Origin: Rubrobacter sp. | GTDB lineage: Bacteria; Actinomycetota; Rubrobacteria; Rubrobacterales; Rubrobacteraceae | Direction of reading: 5' to 3' | NCBI GenBank assembly: GCA_016781885.1 | Contig: JADDPM010000013.1 | Location: 1 to 24,002, forward strand | Length of the DNA: 24,002 nt | Part shown: piece by piece, positions 1 through 7,110 of the stretch | How positions within the stretch are numbered: the stretch's first letter is position 1 | Layout of the letters: each line of letters opens with the position of its first letter | Notes under the pieces: model-generated | Told to the model about the DNA's origin: nothing | Database searches by the model: none | What the model saw: only the letters and a program-made list of their open reading frames with translations | Made by a program: the position numbers and the translations under genes

Positions 1-5
1 CGACC

Positions 6-1466
6 GTGCCCGCGCAAGTCGGCACGACAGGCGACGCACCTCGGGCAGCGTCAGGGGCAGCAGGTCTCGGTCGAGGACACCGCGAGAGCCCCCCTTTCGG
101 CCTCCCGCGAGCGCACCACGCCCACGAAGGCCGTGGCCTCGCTCGACGGGGAGAAACTAACACGGGAGCGACGAGCCGTCAGACACGCCCTAGGGCCGCT
201 CCGAATCTCTACCCGCACCAGTGGAGCTGGGACAGCGTGTTTATCGCGATAGGGATGGCCCGACTCAACGCTCACCGAGCCGCGCGGGAGCTCATCACGC
301 TCTTCTCCGGACAGTGGACGAACGGGAAGGTGCCGCACATCGTCTTCAACCCGCACGCGCCGCCCCGGAGCTACCTGCTCGGTCCGGAGCACTGGGCGCC
401 GGCGGTACCCAGCCCGGACGCCCCGACCACGCCGCGCCAGACAAGCGGTCTCTGCCAGCCCGCTGTCCACGCCATCGCCGCCCTGCGCATCCTGCAGGCC
501 GCCGACGAGGTAGGCTCCGGAGAGGTAGCAGACGGCGCGCGCATGTTTATAAGGCATCTTTATCCCCATCTCCTCTCTTGGCACCGCTACCTCCTCACCG
601 AGAGGGATCCGGAGGGGTCGGGGCTCGTGACGATCTATCACCCGTGGGAGAGCGGGACCGACAACTCCCCGCGCTGGGACGCGGCGCTCGAAGCGGTCGA
701 GGTGGGGGAGCTAGCGCCCTACGAACGCTACGACCTGCAGTTCGTGGACGAACCTTCAGAGCGTCCTGCCAGGGAGGAATATGATCGCTACCTGTGGCTC
801 GTGCAACTGCTCAGGAAGGTCTCCTATAGCGAGGCCGAGATACGGCGGACGCATCCTTTTCTCGTCAAGGACGTGCTCTTCAGCGCGATCCTGGTCTCCG
901 CGAACGAGGCGCTCCTGGAGATAGCGGCCCGGTTCGGAGCTCCCGACGAGGAACGTGAGGAGATGGAGACCTAGATCTCCCGTGGCCGGCAGGGTCTGAA
1001 GGGATGCTACGACCCAACCCTAAACCTCTGCCTCGACTACGACCTCCGCGCCGACGAGCCAGTGGGGGTACGCACCATAGCCGGCTTCGCCCCGCTCATC
1101 GCCGGCGAGCCCGACCAGGAGTGTCACGACGCCCTGCTCGATACCCTCTTCTCCCCGGCCTTCGCGGCCGATCCCAGACTGCGCTGGCCGCTGCCGCCGA
1201 GTACGAGCCCTAAGGAGCCACGGTTCCACCCGCGCGCCTACTGGCGCGGCCCGGTCTGGCCGGTTATCTCTTGGCTGTTCTGGCGTTCCTTTAGACGAGC
1301 GGGCGAGAAAGAACGAGCTGCGGACCTGCGACACTCGTCCCTCGAACAGCTAGACGCTGGCGGCTTCGCCGAGTACTTCGAGCCGTTTACCGGCGAGCCT
1401 CTCGGGTCTGACGACCAGTCCTGGACTGCGGCCGTCGCCCTCGACTGGCTCTTAGAGGACGACTGA
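6..1466 (+). pseudogene. GH63/MGH1-like glycoside hydrolase (mannosylglycerate hydrolase family), interrupted by an in-frame stop
   Basis: The frame from about 204 to 1466 encodes a (alpha/alpha)6-barrel glycosidase of the GH63-like MGH1 family, which hydrolyses mannosylglycerate, glucosylglycerate or related glucosides. Family landmarks in order are LYPHQWSWDS at 207, GQWTNGKVPHIVF, a GTDNSPRWD segment expected to carry the catalytic acid, LDYDLRA, YWRGPVWPV and a C-terminal EYFEPFTGE/SWTAAVALDWL block. A TAG at 972-974 splits the gene in one and the same frame; similarity resumes immediately (GRQGLKGCYDPTLNL), so this is a nonsense change, possibly from TGG, and not a frameshift. Upstream of 204 the frame does not look like the family N-terminus, and I see no ribosome binding site or convincing start, so the 5' end may also be decayed or frameshifted. 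A sequencing error remains possible. The family call is firm; the exact substrate is not. Confidence 0.72.
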
Positions 1467-1475
1467 GCTAGCGTG

Positions 1476-1506
1476 AAAAAGCGTCCCGGGCGGAAGCCCG
1501 GGACGC
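1476..1506 (-). terminator. Intrinsic terminator of the dodecin gene
   Basis: A perfect 11-bp inverted repeat (GCGTCCCGGGC at 1481-1491, its complement at 1496-1506) closes on a 4-base loop. Read on the minus strand it is followed by five T residues (1480-1476), the classical Rho-independent pattern. It lies 27 bases after the dodecin stop codon. On the plus strand the hairpin has no T-tract after it, so it would serve the converging glycosidase gene poorly. Confidence 0.85.
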
Positions 1507-1532
1507 CTCGGTTCTCTCGAATGATCCCTGAT

Positions 1533-1751
1533 CTAACCGGGCGATTGGCCTTCATCGAGGACGAAGGTGACAGCTATGTTTACCTTATAGCCGGTGATGC
1601 GGCCGTTGTCGATCATCACGTTCATATCCTTGACCCAGGCGCTCTCGACGTTCCGGAGCGTGCTCGTGGCGCGATTGACCCCTACGTTGATCGCGTCCTC
1701 GAAGCTCTGGTCCGAGACGGCGCTCAACTCGGTTACGCGAGCTACAGACAT
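1533..1751 (-). CDS. Dodecin family flavin-binding protein
   Basis: This 72-residue protein matches dodecins, small beta-alpha-beta-beta proteins that assemble into hollow dodecamers and sequester flavins (FMN, FAD or riboflavin breakdown products), buffering free flavin in the cytoplasm. The sequence runs MSVARVTELSAVS, then SFEDAINVGVNRATSTLRNV, SAWVKD with the flavin-stacking Trp at residue 39, and a final GYKVNIAVTFVLDE strand. The frame extends 17 codons further upstream, but the start at 1751 is chosen because an AAAGGAGAG ribosome binding site lies just before it and dodecins begin here. It is monocistronic, with its own terminator downstream, and sits behind the anti-sigma gene on the same strand with a gap of about 100 bases. 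Confidence 0.9.
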   Translation of the reverse strand: MSVARVTELSAVSDQSFEDAINVGVNRATSTLRNVESAWVKDMNVMIDNGRITGYKVNIAVTFVLDEGQSPG

Positions 1752-1853
1752 TCTGCTCTCCTTTCCTCTCGTTCTCCTCCAACCCCTGATTACCCCTCGC
1801 ACTGCAAATGTAAACGCCTGAGAGGGGGATGAGGAGCACGCCGGAGGCCGCGA

Positions 1854-2567
1854 CTAGAGGGATGCGGTAAGTAGAGGCTCACTGGTCGGCATTGAGGAGC
1901 CGCCGGACGGCTCAACCGTCACCGCTACGGCGTCGGCGCCTTCGAGAGAGCCCTCGATGCGCGTGGCGGCCTGTCCGTCCTGAGAATGGAACGTTCCGGC
2001 GGGTTCCGGGACACCATCGTGTATTAGCCACGCTTCGTAGACCTTGCCGTCCGGCGCGGGCGGAAGGTTCTCCGCCATGAGGATAGCCCGCCCGCGCCCG
2101 AGTTCGACGACCTCGCCCTGGACGTCTTCCGCCTGCCCTGATCCGTGTAGCTCGTACGCCTGGCGGGTCTCGATCTCGCCGCGCAGGTCCTCGTTTTCCT
2201 CTCTCAGGGAGGCGTTCCATATAAAGAGTCCTACGACGGCGAGGATCGCCGCCGCCGCCGCGAGCCCGGCGGGACCGAAGAGCCTGCGGAGCCCGGCGCG
2301 GCGCGGGGCTCTGCCGGGGAGAGCCGCGTCCTCCTCGGCGCCCCCGATCCTCTGTAGCAGGTTACGCCTTAGCTCGGGAGGAGGGTCGTACTCCGGCGGG
2401 GCCAGGGCGAGAAGGTTGGCAACGGAGTTGAGTTCGTCCACCTCGGCCTGAAGCTCAGGGTGCTCGGCGAGGTAGCCGTCGAACTCCCGGCGCTCGTCAT
2501 CGTCGAGGGCGCCCAGGGAGTAGGCGTCCTTGAGGTCGTCAAAGCGGCGGCGCCACTGCTCGTTCAT
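1854..2567 (-). CDS. Membrane-anchored anti-sigma factor, RskA family
   Basis: The 237-residue protein has the layout of an anti-sigma-K (RskA) factor. A charged cytoplasmic N-terminal domain (about 1-80, starting MNEQWRRRFDDLKDAYSLGALDD) would hold the sigma factor. One transmembrane helix follows (about 103-121, GLAAAAAILAVVGLFIW), then a coiled stretch rich in Glu and Arg and an extracytoplasmic RskA C-terminal domain with the typical GKVYEAWLIHDGVPEPAGTF and AVAVTVEPSGGSSMPTSEPL. No HxxxCxxC zinc motif is present, so redox sensing through a ZAS zinc site is unlikely. The start codon overlaps the sigma factor stop as ATGA (2564-2567), implying coupled, stoichiometric translation. In known RskA systems intramembrane proteolysis releases the sigma factor; that step is inferred here. 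Confidence 0.88.
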   Translation of the reverse strand: MNEQWRRRFDDLKDAYSLGALDDDERREFDGYLAEHPELQAEVDELNSVANLLALAPPEYDPPPELRRNLLQRIGGAEEDAALPGRAPRRAGLRRLFGPAGLAAAAAILAVVGLFIWNASLREENEDLRGEIETRQAYELHGSGQAEDVQGEVVELGRGRAILMAENLPPAPDGKVYEAWLIHDGVPEPAGTFHSQDGQAATRIEGSLEGADAVAVTVEPSGGSSMPTSEPLLTASL

Positions 2568-3202
2568 CCGGGCACCTCCATTCCGCGCGAGTCGAAGTAC
2601 TCCCGAATCTTCTTGAGCCCGAGTCTCATGCGTCCCTTGACTGTCCCGAGCGGCAGGCTGAGCAGCTTCGCTATCTCGGCGTGGGTGTACCCGGAGAAGT
2701 ACGCGAGCTCCAGCACCTTGACCTGCTCCGGCGGCAGATGGGAGAGCGCCTGCCTGACCTGATCGCGTTGGGAGTTGCGCCAGGTCTCCGCGAACGCCTC
2801 GCTCGGCTGGGAGATCGGGGCGGCCGCTTCGACCTTGTCCTGCATCCTGCGCCGGCTGGAGATCGAGCGCAGCTGGTCTATGCCGCGGTTGTGGACTATA
2901 GAGAGCATCCACGTGCGCACGCTCCCCCTCTCCGCCCGGTAGCTCCCCGCCCCCCGCCATATATATAAGAACGCCTCCTGCACGAGGTCCTCAGCCGCCT
3001 GCCGCTCCCCCATCATCCTGTAGGCGAGCGAGTAAGCTGGCCGGCCGTGGCGGTCGTAGAGCACCGCGAAAGCTTTCGAGTCTCCACTACCGGCGAGCGA
3101 CATCAAGTCCTCGTCGGCCAGGAGCAGATACCGGTTGCGGTTTCTTTCCATCACGTTAAATTCTACGGTAACCCCGTCCATCCGGATCATTGCCGTAGCC
3201 AT
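2564..3202 (-). CDS. ECF-type RNA polymerase sigma factor (SigK-like group)
   Basis: The protein has only sigma region 2 (about 45-110, with the LVQEAF and GSVRTWMLSIVHNRGIDQLR segments for core binding and -10 recognition) and region 4 (about 150-205, LPPEQVKVLELAYFSGYTHAEIAKLL followed by LGTVKGRMRLGLKKIR, the -35 binding helix-turn-helix). This is the architecture of extracytoplasmic function sigma factors. The paired RskA-type anti-sigma factor suggests the SigK branch. The start is uncertain: Met codons at 3202, 3190, 3181 and 3151 are all possible and none has a strong ribosome binding site; the longest is given. The gene diverges from the ferritin-like/sortase genes, which are its most likely targets, and may also drive its own transcription. 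Confidence 0.9.
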   Translation of the reverse strand: MATAMIRMDGVTVEFNVMERNRNRYLLLADEDLMSLAGSGDSKAFAVLYDRHGRPAYSLAYRMMGERQAAEDLVQEAFLYIWRGAGSYRAERGSVRTWMLSIVHNRGIDQLRSISSRRRMQDKVEAAAPISQPSEAFAETWRNSQRDQVRQALSHLPPEQVKVLELAYFSGYTHAEIAKLLSLPLGTVKGRMRLGLKKIREYFDSRGMEVPG

Positions 3203-3430
3203 GGAGTTTATGCGGAGTTACGTTTGCGTAAGCGCCAGTTGATGAATATCTATGTACATAATGTTAGTATTCACGACATATATAAATATCCGGATACGGT
3301 GCCATGTTCGCGCGGTACCAGAAAAGGGGTGTTTGGGGACTAGATTGATCCGGGACCAGTGCGAGTCCGTAGAAGGGAACGTTAGCAGCCTGTAGAGGGG
3401 TTTCGACCCCAACAGAAAGGAGCTTAAGGG
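3203..3430. promoter_or_regulatory. Divergent intergenic region between the sigma factor and ferritin-like genes
   Basis: This 228-bp gap holds no gene. It is conspicuously AT-rich from about 3239 to 3296 in an otherwise GC-rich window and contains the 10-bp palindrome TATCCGGATA (3287-3296). On the minus strand TATCC is followed after 18 bases by TGAATA (3273-3268), loosely resembling the SigK pattern CATCC/CGAATA; on the plus strand GATCC (3346-3350) precedes CGTAGA at a spacing of 16. Both matches are weak and are offered only as candidate autoregulated ECF promoters. I found no convincing housekeeping promoter. Confidence 0.35.
3397..3410 (+). promoter_or_regulatory. Small UUCG-loop hairpin in the leader of the first ferritin-like gene
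   Basis: GGGGT (3397-3401) and ACCCC (3406-3410) pair around the loop TTCG, an unusually stable tetraloop in RNA. It stands directly upstream of the ribosome binding site AAAGGAG (3416-3422), 20 bases before the ATG. There is no T-tract, so it is not a terminator. It could stabilise the mRNA 5' end or influence ribosome access; this is inference from position. Confidence 0.4.
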
Positions 3431-4096
3431 ATGAACGGATCAGAAGGCCGTACGTCTCCGGTCGGGTTCGACCAGGAGCACTCGCGGCGCGACTTCCTGA
3501 AGACGGCAGCGTGGGCTACCGCCGCGCTGTCGGCGGCGGGAATAGGCGGTTTCGGTATCGCCTCCCGGTCCGCTAATGCGGCTCATGTAAACTACCCGAC
3601 CTACCAGGGGCTCGGCGACGCGGCAATCTTTAGCTTCGCCTTGCAGTTGGAGCGGTTGGAGGGCACGTTCTACGCCAGGGGCGTGGACGCCGGCCTGTTC
3701 AGCGGTCCCGCGCTCGCGCAGATAGCTGCCATCCGGGACCACGAGATGGCGCACGTAGACGCTATCACCTCTACCCTCAGCGGGGCGGGTGCTCCGATAC
3801 CTCCGGCGCCCAACTTCACCTTCCCGCCTGGAACGTTCCAGGATCCGGGCGCGTTCTTGCAGCTCGCGGCGACCTTCGAGCCGGTTGGCATTGGGGCATA
3901 TGGCGGCGCTGCGGCGGCGCTTGAGAGTAAGGACCTTTTGGCGGCGGCGCTCTCGATTCACAATGTCGAGTGCCAGCACCGGGTGGCGATCAACATCCTC
4001 AACGGGGTGCAGCCGCCGAACAACCTGGCGTTCGAGCCCAGCTTGCCGTTGCCGGCCGTGCAGCAGGCCGTGGCCCCCTTCGGGATCACGGGTTAA
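3431..4096 (+). CDS. Tat-exported ferritin-like domain protein (PF13668 type), first copy
   Basis: The 221-residue protein starts with a twin-arginine signal (SRRDFLK at about 18-24, followed by an Ala-rich hydrophobic stretch and a likely cleavage after SANA), so it is exported folded. The mature part is a four-helix ferritin-like domain of the group that includes plant desiccation-related protein PCC13-62. The expected metal ligands are present in order: Glu in LQLERLEGTFY, ExxH in DHEMAHVDAI, Glu in FEPVGIGAY and ExxH in ECQHRVAIN. A di-metal (iron or manganese) site is therefore likely; redox or storage activity is inferred. AAAGGAG precedes the ATG by eight bases. It is a paralogue of the next gene, 18 bases downstream, and unlike it lacks a PATG motif at the C-terminus (it ends in FGITG). 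Confidence 0.88.
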   Translation: MNGSEGRTSPVGFDQEHSRRDFLKTAAWATAALSAAGIGGFGIASRSANAAHVNYPTYQGLGDAAIFSFALQLERLEGTFYARGVDAGLFSGPALAQIAAIRDHEMAHVDAITSTLSGAGAPIPPAPNFTFPPGTFQDPGAFLQLAATFEPVGIGAYGGAAAALESKDLLAAALSIHNVECQHRVAINILNGVQPPNNLAFEPSLPLPAVQQAVAPFGITG

Positions 4097-4114
4097 GGGA
4101 GGAGAGTAACGATA

Positions 4115-4780
4115 ATGGAGAAGAACACAATCAACGTGCCGGGCGCGGAGGGTTTCGCCCAGCCCCGGACCCGGAGGGACTTCTTTAAGACCCTCGCGGT
4201 GGCCGGTGCGGGCGCGGCGGCGGGCGCGAGCCTGTTCACGAGCAAGAAGGCTCTTGCCCAAGGCAGCACGGACGCAGACATCTTCAACTTCGCTCTCACG
4301 CTCGAGTTTCTAGAGCGCGAGTTCTACCAGCGAGCGCTGGACGCCGGAGTCCTCTCCGGTGCGGCTCTGGGCGTGGTGACCAACCTACGCGACCACGAGG
4401 CCGCTCACGTGGACGCCATCACGGACGCCCTACAGGGCGCCGGGGCTACCCCGGTAGCGAAGCCCAACTTCACCTTCCCGCAGGGCGCGTTCTCGAGCCA
4501 GGCTAGCATCATAAACCTGGCGGCGACCTTCGAGCCGGTCGGTGTCGGGGCATACCTGGGTGCGGGCCCGATGATCCAGAACCCGGACTTCCTGGAGGCC
4601 GCAGGCACCATCGCCGGGGTCGAGGGTGACCACGTCGTCGCCATCAACAACCTGCAGGGTGTTGTGCCACCGGCCAACACGGCCTTCGCGCAGGCCCTGA
4701 CCATGGACCAGGTCCTCGCGGCCGTCGCCCCGTTCCTCGGGATGGGCTCGATGCCGGCCACGGGCGGCCCGGGAGAGTAG
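4115..4780 (+). CDS. Tat-exported ferritin-like domain protein, second copy with C-terminal MPATGG motif
   Basis: The protein is also 221 residues long and is a tandem paralogue of the preceding gene; stretches such as PNFTFP and AATFEPVG are shared. The signal carries TRRDFFK (about 19-25) with an Ala/Gly-rich hydrophobic region ending near ALAQ. All di-metal ligands are kept: Glu in LEFLEREFY, ExxH in DHEAAHVDAI, Glu in FEPVGVGAY, ExxH in EGDHVVAIN. The tail ends GSMPATGGPGE: residues 213-218 resemble a sortase recognition signal (LPxTG class), but no membrane segment or basic tail follows, so it is not a canonical cell-wall sorting signal. The next gene is a sortase. GGAGAG precedes the ATG. 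Function of the motif is inference; domain assignment is firm. Confidence 0.88.
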   Translation: MEKNTINVPGAEGFAQPRTRRDFFKTLAVAGAGAAAGASLFTSKKALAQGSTDADIFNFALTLEFLEREFYQRALDAGVLSGAALGVVTNLRDHEAAHVDAITDALQGAGATPVAKPNFTFPQGAFSSQASIINLAATFEPVGVGAYLGAGPMIQNPDFLEAAGTIAGVEGDHVVAINNLQGVVPPANTAFAQALTMDQVLAAVAPFLGMGSMPATGGPGE

Positions 4781-4792
4781 AGTCTGACGCAG

Positions 4793-5566
4793 TTGTACAA
4801 AGGCCTAGTCAAGAGGAGCAGGGCGCTAACCGCTCTGCTCCTCTTTATGCTGCTAGTCCTTCCCGCGTGCGGGGGGGTAACCGACACCTCGCAGAGCGAG
4901 GGCCAGGAGACGACCGCCGCTGGGGAGGTCGCCCAGAGTGAGGAGACCACCGAGCAGTGGGAGACCGTAGAGTCGGTCAACCCGGAGGACATCCTTTCAG
5001 AGGAGGAGCGGACCGGACCTCCAAAGACCAGGGACTGGAACGAGCCGAGCGGGGCGGAACCTATACAACTGAGCTCCGGCACGTCGGCGGGCGCTATACC
5101 GGCCGTCAAACCGTTCAACTTCGGGCGTGACCCGGGCGGCCCCGAGGACAAGACGCTGTACCTGACCGTTCCGAAGCTAGGGCTCGAGGACGCGCCAGTC
5201 TACGACTCCGTCGAGGAGGAGAAGCTCAAGGAGTCGATGATCCACGTACCCGCCACGGGCTTCCCCTGGCAGGACGGGGCGAACACCTACATCGCGGGGC
5301 ACCGGCTCGGGTATCCGAATACGGGCTCTTTCTACGTCTTCTACGACCTCGATAAGCTAGTAGCCGGGGATGAGATCTCCGTAAAGGACGCCGACGGGAA
5401 TCGATACAAGTACAAGGTGACCGGGCAGAAGGTGGTCTCGACCGACAACGTCGAGGTGATGAACGCGGTCCAGGGGAAATCCATAATCTCCCTGCAGACC
5501 TGCACCCTCCCGGACTACGCTGAACGTATCGTCGTACAGGGCGAGCTGATCGAACAATCCGCCTGA
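4793..5566 (+). CDS. Sortase with lipoprotein signal (class E/F-like)
   Basis: The 257-residue protein contains a C-terminal sortase domain (about 118-252) with the complete catalytic triad: His170 in YIAGHRLGY, Cys237 in the SLQTCT strand and Arg245 in AERIVVQGEL. Sortases cleave a sorting motif and transfer the protein to an envelope amine. The N-terminus is unusual: after KRSR and a hydrophobic stretch comes LPAC (residues 23-26), a lipobox, so the enzyme is predicted to be a lipoprotein instead of being held by a plain transmembrane helix. An acidic, Thr/Glu/Gln-rich linker (about 30-115) separates anchor and domain. The start is TTG at 4793, 12 bases after the preceding stop, with only a weak ribosome binding site, suggesting coupling to the ferritin-like genes. 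Confidence 0.85.
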   Translation: MYKGLVKRSRALTALLLFMLLVLPACGGVTDTSQSEGQETTAAGEVAQSEETTEQWETVESVNPEDILSEEERTGPPKTRDWNEPSGAEPIQLSSGTSAGAIPAVKPFNFGRDPGGPEDKTLYLTVPKLGLEDAPVYDSVEEEKLKESMIHVPATGFPWQDGANTYIAGHRLGYPNTGSFYVFYDLDKLVAGDEISVKDADGNRYKYKVTGQKVVSTDNVEVMNAVQGKSIISLQTCTLPDYAERIVVQGELIEQSA

Positions 5567-5650
5567 CTCTCTGATATCCAGAGCCATAGAACCGTCCGCA
5601 AGATAAAGGTCTTGTCTTGGCTTGCACGCGGCGGAAGAAGTTTCGTTGCG

Positions 5651-5659
5651 TGCTAAGAT
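5651..5659 (+). promoter_or_regulatory. Candidate extended -10 promoter for the MBL hydrolase/rlmH genes
   Basis: TGC-TAAGAT (5651-5659) is an extended -10 element about 50 bases before the coding start, in the 141-base gap after the sortase gene. No good -35 hexamer lies at the proper distance, so the call is tentative. The rest of the gap (5567-5707) shows no gene and no terminator with a T-tract. Confidence 0.35.
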
Positions 5660-5707
5660 CGGTTAGCGGAGGGGTGCTCTCCCTGTATCAGCACGAAACT
5701 ATGGAGG

Positions 5708-6535
5708 TTGACTCTGCGTTTTAGCGTTCTTTCGAGTGGTAGTTCCGGCAACGCGATCTATCTCGAAGCTGGCGGACGTGGTCTCCTCGTGGACGCAGGG
5801 ATCTCGTGTCGGCGCATAAAGGGTCTTCTGGCGTGTATCGGGCGCGCCCTCGATGACGTTCACGCCGTCCTCGTGACCCACGGCCACGCGGACCACATCT
5901 CCGGCATACGGTCCCTGCTGCGCGAGCGGGACATGCCGCTCTACGCGGCGCCCGGAGTGGTGGAGGCCGTCGCAGGCGCGGCGCGAGCCGAGGTTGGCGA
6001 GAGCCTGGACCTTGGTAGCGTCTCGGCGGGCTTCTTCGAAGTCCCGCACGATGCCCCAACCTACGGCCTGCGCCTCTCTGACGGGGAGCTGGTGGCCGCG
6101 CTTGCGACCGATCTCGGCGAGGTCGGTCCCGATACCATGCGGTATCTGTACGAGGCTGACGCGGTAGTCCTGGAGGCCAACCACGACCTCGAATGGCTCT
6201 GGCGCGGGCCGTACTCGGCGGACCTCAAGCGACGTGTTTCCTCGGTGCGCGGGCATCTCTCCAACGACCAGGCCGCCGAAGTAGCGAGCGCGCTGGCCCC
6301 ACATGGTCTCAAGGACATCGTGCTCGCCCACCTCTCGGAGAAGAACAACTCGCCGATGAGGGCTTGCGGCACGGTACGGAAGGCGCTCAAGACGGCGGGG
6401 CACGCGGGGGTAAGGGTGCGGGCCGCCATCGCCGGTCATCCGACCCCCTGGATCGAGGTGGGAGAACCCATCGAGAGCCGCGAGTACGTCTACCGCTACG
6501 GAGAGGGCGAGACCCGGCTCTTTGGCGTGGAGTAG
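5708..6535 (+). CDS. MBL-fold metallohydrolase, YycJ/WalJ-like
   Basis: The protein is a metallo-beta-lactamase-fold hydrolase of the YycJ (WalJ) group. It opens with RFSVLSSGSSGN, the hallmark N-terminus of the group, followed by LLVDAGIS and the metal-binding THGHADHISG (about 58-67); further ligands are in GHLSNDQAA and AHLSEKNNS. Members are thought to be 5'-3' exonucleases or hydrolases linked to cell-envelope and DNA homeostasis; the substrate here is unknown. The start is unsettled: TTG at 5708 touches the GGAGG at 5703-5707, too close for normal initiation, whereas CTG at 5714 has ideal spacing and matches the family start (M)RFSVL. The gene ends one base before the rlmH ATG, so the two are cotranscribed. 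Confidence 0.88.
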   Translation: MTLRFSVLSSGSSGNAIYLEAGGRGLLVDAGISCRRIKGLLACIGRALDDVHAVLVTHGHADHISGIRSLLRERDMPLYAAPGVVEAVAGAARAEVGESLDLGSVSAGFFEVPHDAPTYGLRLSDGELVAALATDLGEVGPDTMRYLYEADAVVLEANHDLEWLWRGPYSADLKRRVSSVRGHLSNDQAAEVASALAPHGLKDIVLAHLSEKNNSPMRACGTVRKALKTAGHAGVRVRAAIAGHPTPWIEVGEPIESREYVYRYGEGETRLFGVE

Positions 6536-7009
6536 ATGATCCGTCGCGCCACCATCGTCGCGGTCGGCTCGCTAAAAGGATGGGCCGCCGAAGGCGCGGA
6601 CGATTACCTCAAACGCCTGCGCCGCTCCTTCGCCGTGGAGATGGTAGAAGTCCCGGAGGAAGACCTGAACCGCCGCACTACCGGGGAAGTCCTGGAGGCA
6701 GAGGCGGGAAAACTCCTCAAGCGGGTGCCCGCGGGGGCGTACGTGATCTCCCTGGACCGCGAGCGGGGCGAACCACTCTCCTCCGAGAAGCTGGCGCGGA
6801 GGCTCAACTCTCTAGGTCTCTCGGGACGCAGCCACGTAGCCTTCGTAGTCGGTGGCCCACTGGGGCTCTCACCGGAGGTGCTAGGAAAGGCCGATGCCCT
6901 CGTCTCCTTCGGCCCCATCACCCTGCCGCATGCGCTCGCGAGGGTGGTTCTCCTCGAACAGCTCTACCGGGCGTCGAAGATAAACCGGGGCGAGAAGTAT
7001 CACTATTAG
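6536..7009 (+). CDS. rlmH: 23S rRNA (pseudouridine(1915)-N(3))-methyltransferase RlmH
   Basis: RlmH is a small SPOUT-class methyltransferase that uses S-adenosylmethionine to methylate pseudouridine 1915 in helix 69 of 23S rRNA. The 157 residues have the usual length. The trefoil-knot SAM site is visible as VISLDRERGEPLSSEKLA, FVVGGPLGLSP and FGPITLPHALARVVLLEQLYRA, and the protein ends in the diagnostic KINRGEKYHY. Its ATG follows the stop of the MBL hydrolase gene with no gap (TAGATG), implying translational coupling; a similar association of these two genes is common in Gram-positive bacteria. Confidence 0.95.
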   Translation: MIRRATIVAVGSLKGWAAEGADDYLKRLRRSFAVEMVEVPEEDLNRRTTGEVLEAEAGKLLKRVPAGAYVISLDRERGEPLSSEKLARRLNSLGLSGRSHVAFVVGGPLGLSPEVLGKADALVSFGPITLPHALARVVLLEQLYRASKINRGEKYHY

Positions 7010-7110
7010 TTTCCAGTATCAAATAGTAATCCTTCTCGTGTTCCCACTGTTAAGCCTGCGCGAGCGGTAGCGGCTGAACGATTGAGCTTTCGGAAGGTTG
7101 GTCGAGCGTT

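Noticed and set aside
3431..4780. Tandem ferritin-like genes as one gene split by frameshift
   Set aside because: Each copy has its own start, ribosome binding site, Tat signal and full set of metal ligands, so they are two intact paralogues.
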